Shown here: positions 56,292 through 64,000 of the stretch, piece by piece | Layout of the letters: each line of letters begins with the position of its first letter | Position numbering within the stretch: the stretch's first letter is position 1 | NCBI GenBank assembly: GCA_951813065.1 | Contig: CATOTH010000002.1 | Location: 868,001-932,000 of the forward strand | Source: an uncultured Bryobacterales bacterium | GTDB lineage: Bacteria > Acidobacteriota > Terriglobia > Bryobacterales > UBA6623 | Direction: 5' to 3' | Length of the DNA: 64,000 bases | Made by a program: the position numbers and the translations under genes | Notes under the pieces: model-generated | The model's input: only the letters and a program-made list of their open reading frames with translations | Told to the model about the DNA's origin: nothing | Database searches by the model: none

Positions 56292-58418
56292 TTGGGGACG
56301 TCGCGCAATCGATCAATTCTCGAGCCGAAAGCCCGCTCGCTGTGCGTGCGGGCCGGACTCTGTGCTGGTCTGGCCTTGCTGGCCGCAGGCCAGCAACCCG
56401 CAGCCGAACCGCCGGCCGCCCAGGTGACTGATGCCCGTATCGATCGCATCGACGAGGAGGAGCCGGGGGCGTGGCTGGCCTATGGTCGCGGCTACAGGCA
56501 ACATCGTTTCTCGCCCCTGACGCAGGTCAACCGAGATACCGTCGAGGACCTGGGGCTTGTCTGGATGAGGAGGCTGGACGTGCGGCACCGTCTCCAGTCC
56601 TCGCCGATTGTTGTCGATGGCGTGATCTACTACACCGACAGCTGGAGCGTCGTTTCGGCGGTCGATGCAGACACGGGAGAGACGATTTGGACGTTCGATC
56701 CCGAGACCCGCCGCCGGTATGCCCGTTGGTCCTGCTGTGGGGGGCCGATAAACCGGGGGGTAGCCGTGTACAAGGGTCGTGTCTACACTGCGACGTTCGA
56801 CGCTCGTCTGGTCGCAATCGACGCGGCGACGGGCCAACAAGTCTGGGATGTCGATACCGCTGATTACCCCTCGCGGGTTCCGTATACGATCTCGGGAGCG
56901 CCTCTCGCCGCGGCGGGCAAGGTATTCATCGGCAATAGCGGCTCCGAGTGGGACCACCGCGGATACGTCACCGCGTACGATGCCGAAACCGGAGAGAAGG
57001 AGTGGCGCTTCTTCACCGTGCCTGGCGATCCATCCAAGCCCTTCGAGCACCCGGAGCTGGAACTCGCGGCCGAGACCTGGAATGGAGAGTGGTGGAAGCT
57101 GGGCGGCGGGGGCACGGTCTGGAACAGCATTACCTATGACAGCGACCTGCATACCGTCTACGTGGGAGTCGGCAATGGCACTCCGTGGTCGCGCGAAATC
57201 CGCTCACCCGGCGGAGGTGACAACCTCTTCCTTTCCTCGATCGTCGCGCTGCATCCCGATACAGGTCGGATGAAGTGGTACTACCAGACAACCCCCGGGG
57301 ACAACTGGGACTACACGGCCACCCAGGACATCGTCCTGGCCGACCTGGTGGTCGATGGAATCGAGCGCAAGGTCGTCATGCAGGCGCCCAAGAACGGATT
57401 CTTTTATGTCCTCGACCGTCGCGACGGAGAACTGCTGCGTGCCTATCCCTACGGAGCGATGAACTGGGCGACCCACGTCGACATGGAGACCGGCCGGCCC
57501 GTCGAGAACCCGGATGCAGTCTGGGAGGAGAAGCCTCAGTGGATGCTCCCGGGAAACATCGGCTCGCACAACTGGGAGCCGATGGCGTTCGACGCTCGAT
57601 CGGGCCTGATGTACATTCCGACGCACGACGTGGCGTTCTTCTTTGCCCTGCCCGAGGATTACGCAGAGACCGGAGTCTACAGCCCTCGTGAGCGCACGAT
57701 GAACCTCGGCGTGGCCAGCGGGAGGTATCGAGCGAAGTTGATCGAGGAGGCGCCGCCGCGGCCCGAGTCCAAGGGCTTTCTCAAGGCGTTCGACCCGCTT
57801 ACCGGAGAGACGGTCTGGAAGGTGCGCAACAAGAGCGCGCAGATCGGCGGCGTGCTGGCCACGGCCGGCGGCCTGGTCTTCCAAGGTGATGGTAGCGGGA
57901 CGTTCTCGGCTTACGACAGCGATACCGGCGAACTGCTGTGGGACTTCGATTCATACGGGTCGATCATTGCCCCGCCAGTCACCTACAGGATCGGAAACAC
58001 CCAGTATGTCGCCGTGATTGTCGGGGCTGCCTTCGCCTACTACGACACCGGCAAGATGCTGGTTTTTTCGCTGGGCGGTGATGCCGAGTTGCCGGTGCCG
58101 CCCGAGCGTGACCGGGCGATCCCCGAACAGCCCGCCATGAGCGCTTCGGTTGAGGAACTCGACCAGGGAGGCAAGCTCTACCACCAGTTCTGCGCCTCCT
58201 GCCACGGTTATTCGGCGCGGGGCTACCGCAACGCGGACCTGCGCATCATGAGCCGCGCCATCCACGATTCGTTCCAGGATGTCGTGCGCGGTGGGCTTTT
58301 GGTTGATCTCGGCATGGACAGCTTCGCCGAAGACTTGGACGAGACGGAAACCGAACTCATCCGGCAGTACATCATCTCCCGGGCGAACATCGATCGGGAG
58401 GCTGCGGAGACTCGCTGA
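56292..58418 (+). CDS. PQQ-dependent quinohaemoprotein alcohol dehydrogenase (periplasmic)
   Basis: A 708-residue, two-domain enzyme. After a signal peptide (RAGLCAGLALLAAGQQ) comes an eight-bladed PQQ propeller with the vicinal-Cys disulfide SCCGGPINRG, the catalytic Asp region PGDNWDYTATQD and APKNGFFYVLDR. The C-terminal cytochrome c domain has FCASCHGYS. The residue two after the catalytic Asp is Thr rather than Asp, which predicts a calcium- rather than lanthanide-dependent enzyme. The TTG at 56292 has GGAGGGG upstream; a TTG at 56271 is less likely. It is flanked by the two A-B-DUF6152 cassettes. Confidence 0.88.
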   Translation: MGTSRNRSILEPKARSLCVRAGLCAGLALLAAGQQPAAEPPAAQVTDARIDRIDEEEPGAWLAYGRGYRQHRFSPLTQVNRDTVEDLGLVWMRRLDVRHRLQSSPIVVDGVIYYTDSWSVVSAVDADTGETIWTFDPETRRRYARWSCCGGPINRGVAVYKGRVYTATFDARLVAIDAATGQQVWDVDTADYPSRVPYTISGAPLAAAGKVFIGNSGSEWDHRGYVTAYDAETGEKEWRFFTVPGDPSKPFEHPELELAAETWNGEWWKLGGGGTVWNSITYDSDLHTVYVGVGNGTPWSREIRSPGGGDNLFLSSIVALHPDTGRMKWYYQTTPGDNWDYTATQDIVLADLVVDGIERKVVMQAPKNGFFYVLDRRDGELLRAYPYGAMNWATHVDMETGRPVENPDAVWEEKPQWMLPGNIGSHNWEPMAFDARSGLMYIPTHDVAFFFALPEDYAETGVYSPRERTMNLGVASGRYRAKLIEEAPPRPESKGFLKAFDPLTGETVWKVRNKSAQIGGVLATAGGLVFQGDGSGTFSAYDSDTGELLWDFDSYGSIIAPPVTYRIGNTQYVAVIVGAAFAYYDTGKMLVFSLGGDAELPVPPERDRAIPEQPAMSASVEELDQGGKLYHQFCASCHGYSARGYRNADLRIMSRAIHDSFQDVVRGGLLVDLGMDSFAEDLDETETELIRQYIISRANIDREAAETR

Positions 58419-58473
58419 GCATCATCCGAACCGGGGATCCGACCGCGCAGAGTGCCGCTCGCCTGCCTTTCCC

Positions 58474-58479
58474 TATACT
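58474..58479 (+). promoter_or_regulatory. -10-like TATACT before the DUF6152 gene of cassette 2
   Basis: TATACT lies 32 bp before the ATG, and GGAGG (58501-58505) is a strong ribosome-binding site. The -35 region is poor. Confidence 0.4.
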
Positions 58480-58511
58480 CTTAAGGAGTTGAGTCGACAC
58501 GGAGGCAGCTC

Positions 58512-58958
58512 ATGATTCGCAGTACCTTCAACGCCCTGGCGGTCACGGCTTTTCTTGCGGCGATTCCTTGCGCCTACGCTCACCACGCGTTTTCGGCCGA
58601 GTTCGACGCAAACCTGCCGATCCGGGTGACCGGCAAGGTCGTTCAGGTGGAGTGGATCAATCCCCATGCCTGGGTGCATGTGGAAACCGAGCGCGATGAT
58701 GGCACCAAGCTGGTCTGGGAACTTGAGGCGGGCACTCCCAACACGCTCCTCCGGCGAGGTCTCACCAAGACGATTCTGTTGCCAGGAACGCCGGTCACGG
58801 TTCGCGGCTACCAGAGCAAGGACCGGCTCTGCAATCCAAGCTGCAAGGGCAGCGGGCGCGATATCACTTTCGCCGACGGCAGCCGGCTGTTCATGGGATC
58901 GTCAGGCACGGGCGCCCCTCGAGACGGTGCTGATCCCACCGAGCCGAAGCTGCCCTGA
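58512..58958 (+). CDS. DUF6152-family secreted protein, cassette 2
   Basis: A 148-residue paralogue of the gene at 53557. It has a signal peptide (LAVTAFLAAIPCAYA) and the family segments AHHAFSAEFDANLPIRVTGK, EWINPHAWVHVET, AGTPNTLLRRGLTKTILLPG, GRDITFADGSRLFMGSSG and TGAPRDG. A loop insertion LCNPSCKGSGRD adds a Cys pair (C-x3-C). The extreme C-terminal tail is nearly identical to the other copy although the DNA differs by synonymous changes. It is oriented opposite to, and touches, the family-B gene (stop to stop, no gap). Confidence 0.85.
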   Translation: MIRSTFNALAVTAFLAAIPCAYAHHAFSAEFDANLPIRVTGKVVQVEWINPHAWVHVETERDDGTKLVWELEAGTPNTLLRRGLTKTILLPGTPVTVRGYQSKDRLCNPSCKGSGRDITFADGSRLFMGSSGTGAPRDGADPTEPKLP

Positions 58959-60050
58959 TCACTTCCCGGAAGCGGATTCCTTCGCTTTTTCAGCCGCCAA
59001 ACGCTCTTCGGCGGCCTTGGCCGCTCTTGCGCCGCCATACCAGGACGCCAGCCAGTCGTCCGCGGCCTTGCCTTGCTTTTCTCGCTCGCGGGCGCCGGAG
59101 AGCATGAGCGTCATTGCTCGATTGCCTTCGTGGCAGGCATACTCCAGCAGCGGATCGGAGGTCTTCTTCATTTCGACCGCGACGGACCAGGGTCTCTCGA
59201 ACGACTCCGGATCGGTGAGCGTGTACTCGTAGAGCAGGGCGTCCTCGGATTTCCGGGTGAACCGCTCGACCAGGACCATGTTGGGTCCGGAGCCGCGAAA
59301 GTTGGTGTGGTCGGTGAAGTGCTTGGTCGTCACGACCAGGGTGTCGCCCTCCCACCGCCCTCGGGAGTCGCCCTTCCACAGGCGGATGCTCTCGGGCGCG
59401 TGCTCCCGGCCGTCCAACGGAATGATGCGATGGTCGTTGACCATCTCGTTCAGGATTGCCACGTACCGGGGAGTCTGGAAGATCTCGGCAAAGTTGTTGT
59501 ACGCGCCGGGATTCATCGGCGGGCCGGAGTTGAAGCCCATGATGCAGCGTTCGAGGGGATTGCGATCTTCCGGGCCGGCTGGTACTTTGCCCCAACGGGC
59601 CAGCCGCTCGGCTGACCTGCGCCTGGCGTCTTCGGTTTGAGCGGGCACGCGACCGTTCGGGGGGTCCACGACCAGGGATGTCCGCATGGTTCCCGTCATC
59701 TGCTCCCCGCGGTCGAGCCAGAAAGCGTTGTAGCCGCCGTCCACGTCACCCTGACCCTGAACTGGATCGCGCTCGGCCCGCGCCGCGCGCGCCTTGCGCG
59801 TCCGCTGCTCCCATGCGGCCACTTCCTCGGCCGAGAGGAAGGCCTTGTCCCCGAATTCCTTCGGCCGCTCGAACGGAGTGATTGACCGGAAGTCCCAGGT
59901 TCCTCGCAGGTCGGGCGCTCCCCAGCTCGTCCTCGTCTCGGACACGGTGTCCTGAGCCGTTGCGGGCGCACCCGCGAAAGCCAATGCCAGCGCGAGCGCG
60001 ATCCAGCCTGCCCCGCACGGGCCGCAACCGGCGTTCCTTTGGTTGGCCAT
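58959..60050 (-). CDS. Secreted family-B protein, cassette 2
   Basis: A 363-residue paralogue of the gene at 54141. Signal peptide GWIALALALAFAGAPATA, then GAPDLRGTWDFRSITPFERP, TSLVVDPPNGRVPAQTE, ERCIMGFNSGPPMNPGAYNN, RIIPLDGREHAPESIRLWKG, GRWEGDTLVVTTKHFTDHTN and FERPWSVAVEMKK. It has a C-terminal extension of about 35 residues rich in Ala and Lys (WLASWYGGARAAKAAEERL). The ATG at 60050 is chosen by the signal peptide; 14 bp separate it from the upstream A gene. Function unknown. Confidence 0.6.
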   Translation of the reverse strand: MANQRNAGCGPCGAGWIALALALAFAGAPATAQDTVSETRTSWGAPDLRGTWDFRSITPFERPKEFGDKAFLSAEEVAAWEQRTRKARAARAERDPVQGQGDVDGGYNAFWLDRGEQMTGTMRTSLVVDPPNGRVPAQTEDARRRSAERLARWGKVPAGPEDRNPLERCIMGFNSGPPMNPGAYNNFAEIFQTPRYVAILNEMVNDHRIIPLDGREHAPESIRLWKGDSRGRWEGDTLVVTTKHFTDHTNFRGSGPNMVLVERFTRKSEDALLYEYTLTDPESFERPWSVAVEMKKTSDPLLEYACHEGNRAMTLMLSGAREREKQGKAADDWLASWYGGARAAKAAEERLAAEKAKESASGK

Positions 60051-60064
60051 GGCCTGTCTCCTTC

Positions 60065-60898
60065 CTAGTTTCCGCTCCCGGATTCCTGCTCTGTTTCCTC
60101 GCCGGCCGCCGCACCGCGTCGGAGGTGCCCGTACACGGCGCCTTCCGCGAAGGGCACGCACTTGAACTCGAGGATCTGGGCGTTGTGCTCGACCCGACGA
60201 TACAGCATCATGCTGATTGTCCACGGACGCGTGAATACCTTCGGGTCCTCGATCGTGGCTTCATAGTGCATGAGGTCAGGCCCAACCCGGGTGTACCGCT
60301 CCTCAACCTCCAGTTCGTCGCTATGGAAGTTGCCTGAACTGTCGAACCAGGTGTCAGCGACCTGCGCAGTGACATCGACCACGAGGGTCTCGCCCTCCCA
60401 GCGGCCCAGGGCGTACCCCATCCAGGAGGGCGCCAGTGCCTCCGATCCGGGCCGGTCGAGCCGGATCACGCGGCTCGTGCTGGCGAATTCGTAGGCGAAA
60501 AGGATCGCCTTGGGCGTTTGAACTATCTGAAACGGGAATGGCATGTACGTGGCACGCGGAATCCCCGGCATGAAGCACTTGACTGCCGGATCGAGCTTGA
60601 CCCAGTTTGCACGGTTTTCGGCCCGCTTCTCCGCCGCCCATGGCTGGTAGGGGATCTCGCCACCATCCACCACGCCGAGTCCCGCGGGAATCGCTCCAAG
60701 TGCGCCCAGCTCCTCGAATGGTCCCGGACGTGCCGCGTGGTCTTCCAGGTCCCAGTGTGCCGAGCCCATGGCCTGCCAGATGCCATTGAGGTCGGGATTC
60801 CCGTCCGGCGTGTGCGTGTCGATCAACTGGCCGCGGGCCGGCGTGGCGACGATGCCGGTCAGTAGAATCGAGGCGAGAGCGATTACGAGCCTTGTCAT
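60065..60898 (-). CDS. Secreted family-A protein, cassette 2
   Basis: A 277-residue paralogue of the gene at 55155. Signal peptide VIALASILLTGIVATPARG, then TPDGNPDLNGIWQAMGSAHW, LGAIPAGLGVVDGGEIPYQP, KCFMPGIPRATYMPFPFQIV, GRWEGETLVVDVTAQVADT and YEATIEDPKVFTRPW. TATACT on the minus strand at 60974-60979 could be its -10, giving a leader of about 70 nt. It heads the A-B operon of cassette 2. Function unknown. Confidence 0.6.
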   Translation of the reverse strand: MTRLVIALASILLTGIVATPARGQLIDTHTPDGNPDLNGIWQAMGSAHWDLEDHAARPGPFEELGALGAIPAGLGVVDGGEIPYQPWAAEKRAENRANWVKLDPAVKCFMPGIPRATYMPFPFQIVQTPKAILFAYEFASTSRVIRLDRPGSEALAPSWMGYALGRWEGETLVVDVTAQVADTWFDSSGNFHSDELEVEERYTRVGPDLMHYEATIEDPKVFTRPWTISMMLYRRVEHNAQILEFKCVPFAEGAVYGHLRRGAAAGEETEQESGSGN

Positions 60899-60973
60899 GG
60901 ATTGGATCGTCGGGCTTCCCCGCCTGCGTATTCCTTTGCCTGCGGCCGGGATCAGTCCTATTCTGTCCACCAG

Positions 60974-60979
60974 AGTATA
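60974..60979 (-). promoter_or_regulatory. -10-like TATACT upstream of family-A gene, cassette 2
   Basis: TATACT (minus strand) precedes the ATG at 60898 by about 75 bp. It is the same hexamer as at 56246 and 58474, the other two genes of the region, so the three transcripts may share a promoter class. Confidence 0.35.
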
Positions 60980-61009
60980 CACTCCGAGGCGGAGTGCCCG
61001 GACGCCTGT

Positions 61010-63736
61010 CTAAAAGGACAGCCGCATCGTGAAATTGAATGTCCGGCCGTCGTTGAGGGTATTGGTGATCTGGCCGAAGTTGCCCCCGGTAAGGGCACTG
61101 CCCGGATCGGCAAACTGGGGCGTGTTGAACAGGTTGATCGATTCCGCGCGGAACATCAAGGTGCGCTCTCCGGCGAGTTTCCAACTTCTCGAAACTGAGA
61201 GGTTGACGTTCTGGATCCCGTCCTTCCGGAAGACGTTGCGGCCCAGGTCGCCGCTTGGGTCTTGGTTCCTGAGGAACCCGAAGGCTGATTTGGGCATCAG
61301 TCCCTGCGATGTATCCGGATGATCGATTGTGCGGCCCAGGACTGCCGGATCCAGCAATCGGGGCCGGTCACCGGATACGCCGTCCACATTGCCGAAGCCC
61401 GGCGCATCCGAGCCCGTCTGGACCATGAAAGGCGTGCCGGTCTTCAGGAGCAGTATCGAAGCCAAGTTCCATTCCCCGAGGGCCTTGTTCCAGATCCCGT
61501 TCGTTGCGCGAATTCGGGGAGTCTGGTAGCCCAGCCGGCTCAGCATCGCGTGGCTCTGGTCGAAGGCGCTGAGCGCCTTGACGTCGCCGTGAACGTTATG
61601 CTCGGTCTGGCTGCGACCCATGTATGCGTCGCGAGAGGTCGCGTTGCTCGCGTAATGCGCTCCCAGATCGATCGCCTTGCTCATCCAGTACGAGACATCA
61701 AGAGTGAGGCTGCGCGGCCCGCGGACGCCAAACGTCGCCTTGGCCGCGTCGAAGTAGGCGCGCGATCCGTTCAGGACATGGCGGATGTCGAAATAGCGCG
61801 AATCGGGCCTCCGGTCATTTACCGTGCCGGTGATCCGCTCGATCCCCGGCATGTCCCGGGCACGGTTGAAGACCCATCCCGAAATCAACTTGTGCGAGCG
61901 GCTGCCCACGTATCCCAGCTGCGCGAAGAGTCCCTTGGAAGATGCGACGTCCCAACTGAAGTTGTATTGGTGCGAATAGGGCGACACCAGGTCCGGAGAA
62001 AACTCGAAGATGGTGCTGCGAGTGCTCGGATCCAGGGCATCGGACGACAAGCCCGCCAGCGGGTCGAGCAGGTCCGGGGCAACGATGCTGAGCCGGACGT
62101 TGCCCGGGGGGGTGAAACGATGCTGGCTATAGGTCGCTGTGAAGACTTCTCCATAGTGCAGACCGTACGCCCCGCGCAAGACCCCGCCGGGCGTGCGGTA
62201 GGCGAATCCGAACCGGGGACCGAAATTGTTGCAGTCGCAGCCGAAAGGGAGCTCCGACAGCGCGTTGACCTCCGTGGGGCTTGTCATGGTCTCGTAGCGC
62301 AGGCCGAGGCTCAGTGTGAGATCTCGGCGAGCCGTCCATGTGTCCCCGGCGAAGAGCTGGGTGCGCCAGCGCCGGAAGCCTCGATGGGGCGTCCCGAACG
62401 ATTGCGAGATCCGGCTTGGCGTGCCGAGCCTGAGGTTGGTGACCATGTCGCGGCCGAAATTCGACGTGAACATGATCATGCCGAGATGGCCGCTGCTCTC
62501 GATTCCGTTCAGCTGCTCGCGCGTGACGCCCAGCCCGGCGCTGACCCGATGATTGCCCTTCGTGGTGGTGAGCGCTCCCGCATAGCTGAAGAAGTTCTGG
62601 ACCCGGTCGTACGGAATGCTCGACGAACCTCCCAGGGTCTCGAGCTGTCGGCCGGTGAGGATCAATGGTCCGAGCGCCGTTTCGTCCTGCACGATCAGGG
62701 AGGTTACCCTGCGGAACCGGGCCGACACATCGCTGGTGGTCGCCGGGGACCAGGCCCGGTTCCAGGTCAGGCGGGCGTCGTGAGAACCGGTCGTGGTGTT
62801 CGGATTCTGGCCCTGGACCAGCTGGAACGCCTCCACGTGCTGTTTCCGGAATCGGTACTCCGCCAGGGCGCGGTCGTCGGTTCCGAGCGGCAGGTCCAAG
62901 CGACCGCCCGCCGAATCGTTGTCGATTTCCTGGGGCGCATTGGTGTTGTGCGCCCGGGGGTTGATGTCGGGCCGATTGGGTGGCTCGGTAGGGAAGGACT
63001 CCAGAATCCGGCCGACCATCGCCCGTAGCGCCGGATCCTTGGCTAGTGGGACGCGTTCTTCCGGCAGCAGGATGAGCACGTTCCCGTTGACGTTGCCGCG
63101 GTTGCGCTGCTGGCTCAAGTCGACGGTGAAGGCCGACGCGTTCACCAGCGGGATCGAGAGCTGCGCGCCGTAGTCGTTCTTGCGCGCCGGCTGGACCGCG
63201 CCGACCTGGAAGAACGAGCGAGCGGAGAACACGCTATTGCCGTGGGTGGCGTAGACGGATCCGTGAAGGTCCCGTCGCGCGAGCGGAGCTGCGTGAATCT
63301 GCCGGGAGGGGGGATTGCCGAACTCGCTGCCGAAGTACCCTTGGGCCGCGTCGAATTCCTGAACGATCATCGCGCTCGTGCCCATGCGGATATTGAGTTC
63401 CTTCAGGACGTTGTTGTCGACCAGCGTGAGCTGGACGTTTTCGTTGCGGCGGCTCTCCCCGGACTCGGCGTCCACTTCGCCGAGAAGATTGAGTTGCGTG
63501 CGCTCGCTGCTTGCAGGCTCCTCGCCCACACCTCCAACCGAGCCCGCTGTTCCAGAGGAGGGCGCGACCTGGAGCGCCGTGACCTGACCTGCTGGCGCCG
63601 ATCTGTCTGGAGCCTCGTTCGGGCCCTGCTCCCCGGCGGCCGTCAGGTTGCCGGCCAAAGCGCCCGCCCCGATGAGCAACCACGCGACCGCCTGCACCGG
63701 CCGGGCTTCAACCCGTGGCAAATGGATCAGTCCCAT
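61010..63736 (-). CDS. Oar-like outer-membrane beta-barrel (TonB-dependent-receptor-like)
   Basis: A 908-residue protein with an N-terminal signal (AVAWLLIGAGALAGNLTA) and a C terminus ending FNFTMRLSF, the Phe end expected for outer-membrane barrels. Long beta-barrel-like stretches alternate aromatic and polar residues (for example LSLGLRYETMTSP, GPRFGFAYRTPGG, LMFRAESINLFNTP, the last an Oar signature). The CarboxypepD_reg domain of most acidobacterial Oar proteins is missing, and the plug region, if present, is short. It may import or surface-display glycans or peptides; substrate unknown. Confidence 0.75.
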   Translation of the reverse strand: MGLIHLPRVEARPVQAVAWLLIGAGALAGNLTAAGEQGPNEAPDRSAPAGQVTALQVAPSSGTAGSVGGVGEEPASSERTQLNLLGEVDAESGESRRNENVQLTLVDNNVLKELNIRMGTSAMIVQEFDAAQGYFGSEFGNPPSRQIHAAPLARRDLHGSVYATHGNSVFSARSFFQVGAVQPARKNDYGAQLSIPLVNASAFTVDLSQQRNRGNVNGNVLILLPEERVPLAKDPALRAMVGRILESFPTEPPNRPDINPRAHNTNAPQEIDNDSAGGRLDLPLGTDDRALAEYRFRKQHVEAFQLVQGQNPNTTTGSHDARLTWNRAWSPATTSDVSARFRRVTSLIVQDETALGPLILTGRQLETLGGSSSIPYDRVQNFFSYAGALTTTKGNHRVSAGLGVTREQLNGIESSGHLGMIMFTSNFGRDMVTNLRLGTPSRISQSFGTPHRGFRRWRTQLFAGDTWTARRDLTLSLGLRYETMTSPTEVNALSELPFGCDCNNFGPRFGFAYRTPGGVLRGAYGLHYGEVFTATYSQHRFTPPGNVRLSIVAPDLLDPLAGLSSDALDPSTRSTIFEFSPDLVSPYSHQYNFSWDVASSKGLFAQLGYVGSRSHKLISGWVFNRARDMPGIERITGTVNDRRPDSRYFDIRHVLNGSRAYFDAAKATFGVRGPRSLTLDVSYWMSKAIDLGAHYASNATSRDAYMGRSQTEHNVHGDVKALSAFDQSHAMLSRLGYQTPRIRATNGIWNKALGEWNLASILLLKTGTPFMVQTGSDAPGFGNVDGVSGDRPRLLDPAVLGRTIDHPDTSQGLMPKSAFGFLRNQDPSGDLGRNVFRKDGIQNVNLSVSRSWKLAGERTLMFRAESINLFNTPQFADPGSALTGGNFGQITNTLNDGRTFNFTMRLSF

Positions 63737-63880
63737 CGATCAGGCCAAGAGGATTGACTTTGACGGCGGGGGCTCAGCAGTGCCCGCCCAGAGTCTCCAA
63801 CCTATTAGGATAGCCGTCCTCCGGCGATTCCGCGATGGATGCGGTTCGTCTCGTCTCTCGACCTGCGAGAAGATAAGGCG

Positions 63881-64000
63881 ATGATTGCTCGCTACACGCG
63901 ACCCGCGTTGGGCCTCATCTGGTCCGAACAGAACAAGTATCGCCAGTGGCTCGAGGTCGAGTTGAGGGCCTCCGAATCGCTCGCCGAGCTCGGCGAGGTG
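63881..64000 (+). CDS. purB: Adenylosuccinate lyase PurB, N-terminal 40 codons
   Basis: The frame is open to the window edge, so the gene is truncated on the right. The 40 visible residues begin MIARYTRPALGLIWSEQNKY and continue RQWLEVELRASESLAELGEV, matching the family's MIxRYTxPEMxxIWSExNKF start. GAGAAG lies upstream. The enzyme acts in purine synthesis (SAICAR and adenylosuccinate cleavage). Confidence 0.85.
   Translation, partial: MIARYTRPALGLIWSEQNKYRQWLEVELRASESLAELGEV

Noticed and set aside
61319..63028. 569-codon plus-strand frame
   Set aside because: It is antisense to the Oar-like gene, which has a signal peptide, barrel strands and a C-terminal Phe; the plus frame has none of these.

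Overview
The window is high-GC chromosomal DNA from a Gram-negative bacterium, most likely an Acidobacteriota member (Bryobacterales-like or a related, possibly host- or marine-associated, lineage). The reasons are family-level and inferred: DUF6152 and DUF6644 proteins, an Oar-like outer-membrane barrel ending in Phe, many secreted Tat/Sec sulfatases and PQQ-type propellers, Gfo/Idh/MocA oxidoreductases with Tat signals, PHP/DUF3604 proteins, and a short UvrC-like protein. There is no rRNA, no CRISPR array and no intact insertion sequence. Two tRNA genes are present (Leu-CAG and Ala-CGC).

Layout. 1-11 kb: 3' end of a DUF3604 (PHP-like) gene, the ftsY-ribD-ribE operon, an SDR protein, miaA, a second and longer DUF3604 protein, a UvrC N-terminal-half homologue and a membrane protein. 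11-22.7 kb: metallo-beta-lactamase-fold protein with a probable CTG start, 2-hydroxyacid dehydrogenase, VOC protein, rpoD, the obgE-nadD-PQQ-like cluster, thiG, a sulfatase and folP-folB-folK. 22.7-25.6 kb: accessory patch with a decayed transposase end, a PL10 pectate lyase, a small IS-accessory-like protein and a VapBC-type toxin-antitoxin pair. 25.6-39 kb: GNAT, ddl, asnS, gltB (no gltD), mutarotase-like protein, a KamA-type radical SAM protein, tRNA-Leu, a coiled-coil protein plus zapA, a second sulfatase and tRNA-Ala. 39-46 kb: esterase plus an internally duplicated glycosidase-like lipoprotein, a small membrane protein, and two adjacent HNH restriction-type nucleases without a methyltransferase. 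45.7-51.7 kb: LarA-family protein divergent from an alanine/glycine:cation symporter, Gfo/Idh/MocA plus a small helical protein, and methylmalonate-semialdehyde dehydrogenase. 51.7-64 kb: cytochrome-c-type lipoprotein, two DUF6644 membrane proteins, then two copies of a three-gene secreted cassette (families here called A and B, plus DUF6152) flanking a PQQ/haem alcohol dehydrogenase, followed by an Oar-like outer-membrane protein and the first 40 codons of purB.

The two best candidates for something undescribed are (i) the duplicated A-B-DUF6152 cassette around the quinohaemoprotein dehydrogenase, which looks like a periplasmic or secreted oxidation system with an operator-rich divergent promoter, and (ii) the fossil ISKra4-like element in which a pectate lyase gene occupies the place of the transposase and overlaps the accessory ORF by 10 bp. 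The paired HNH nucleases are a plausible uncharacterised type IV-like restriction module. A recurrent theme is a -10-like TANNNT hexamer 6-10 nt before the start codon of genes lacking a Shine-Dalgarno sequence, which suggests frequent leaderless transcription. All assignments rest on reading the sequence and remembered family motifs; no database search was run.
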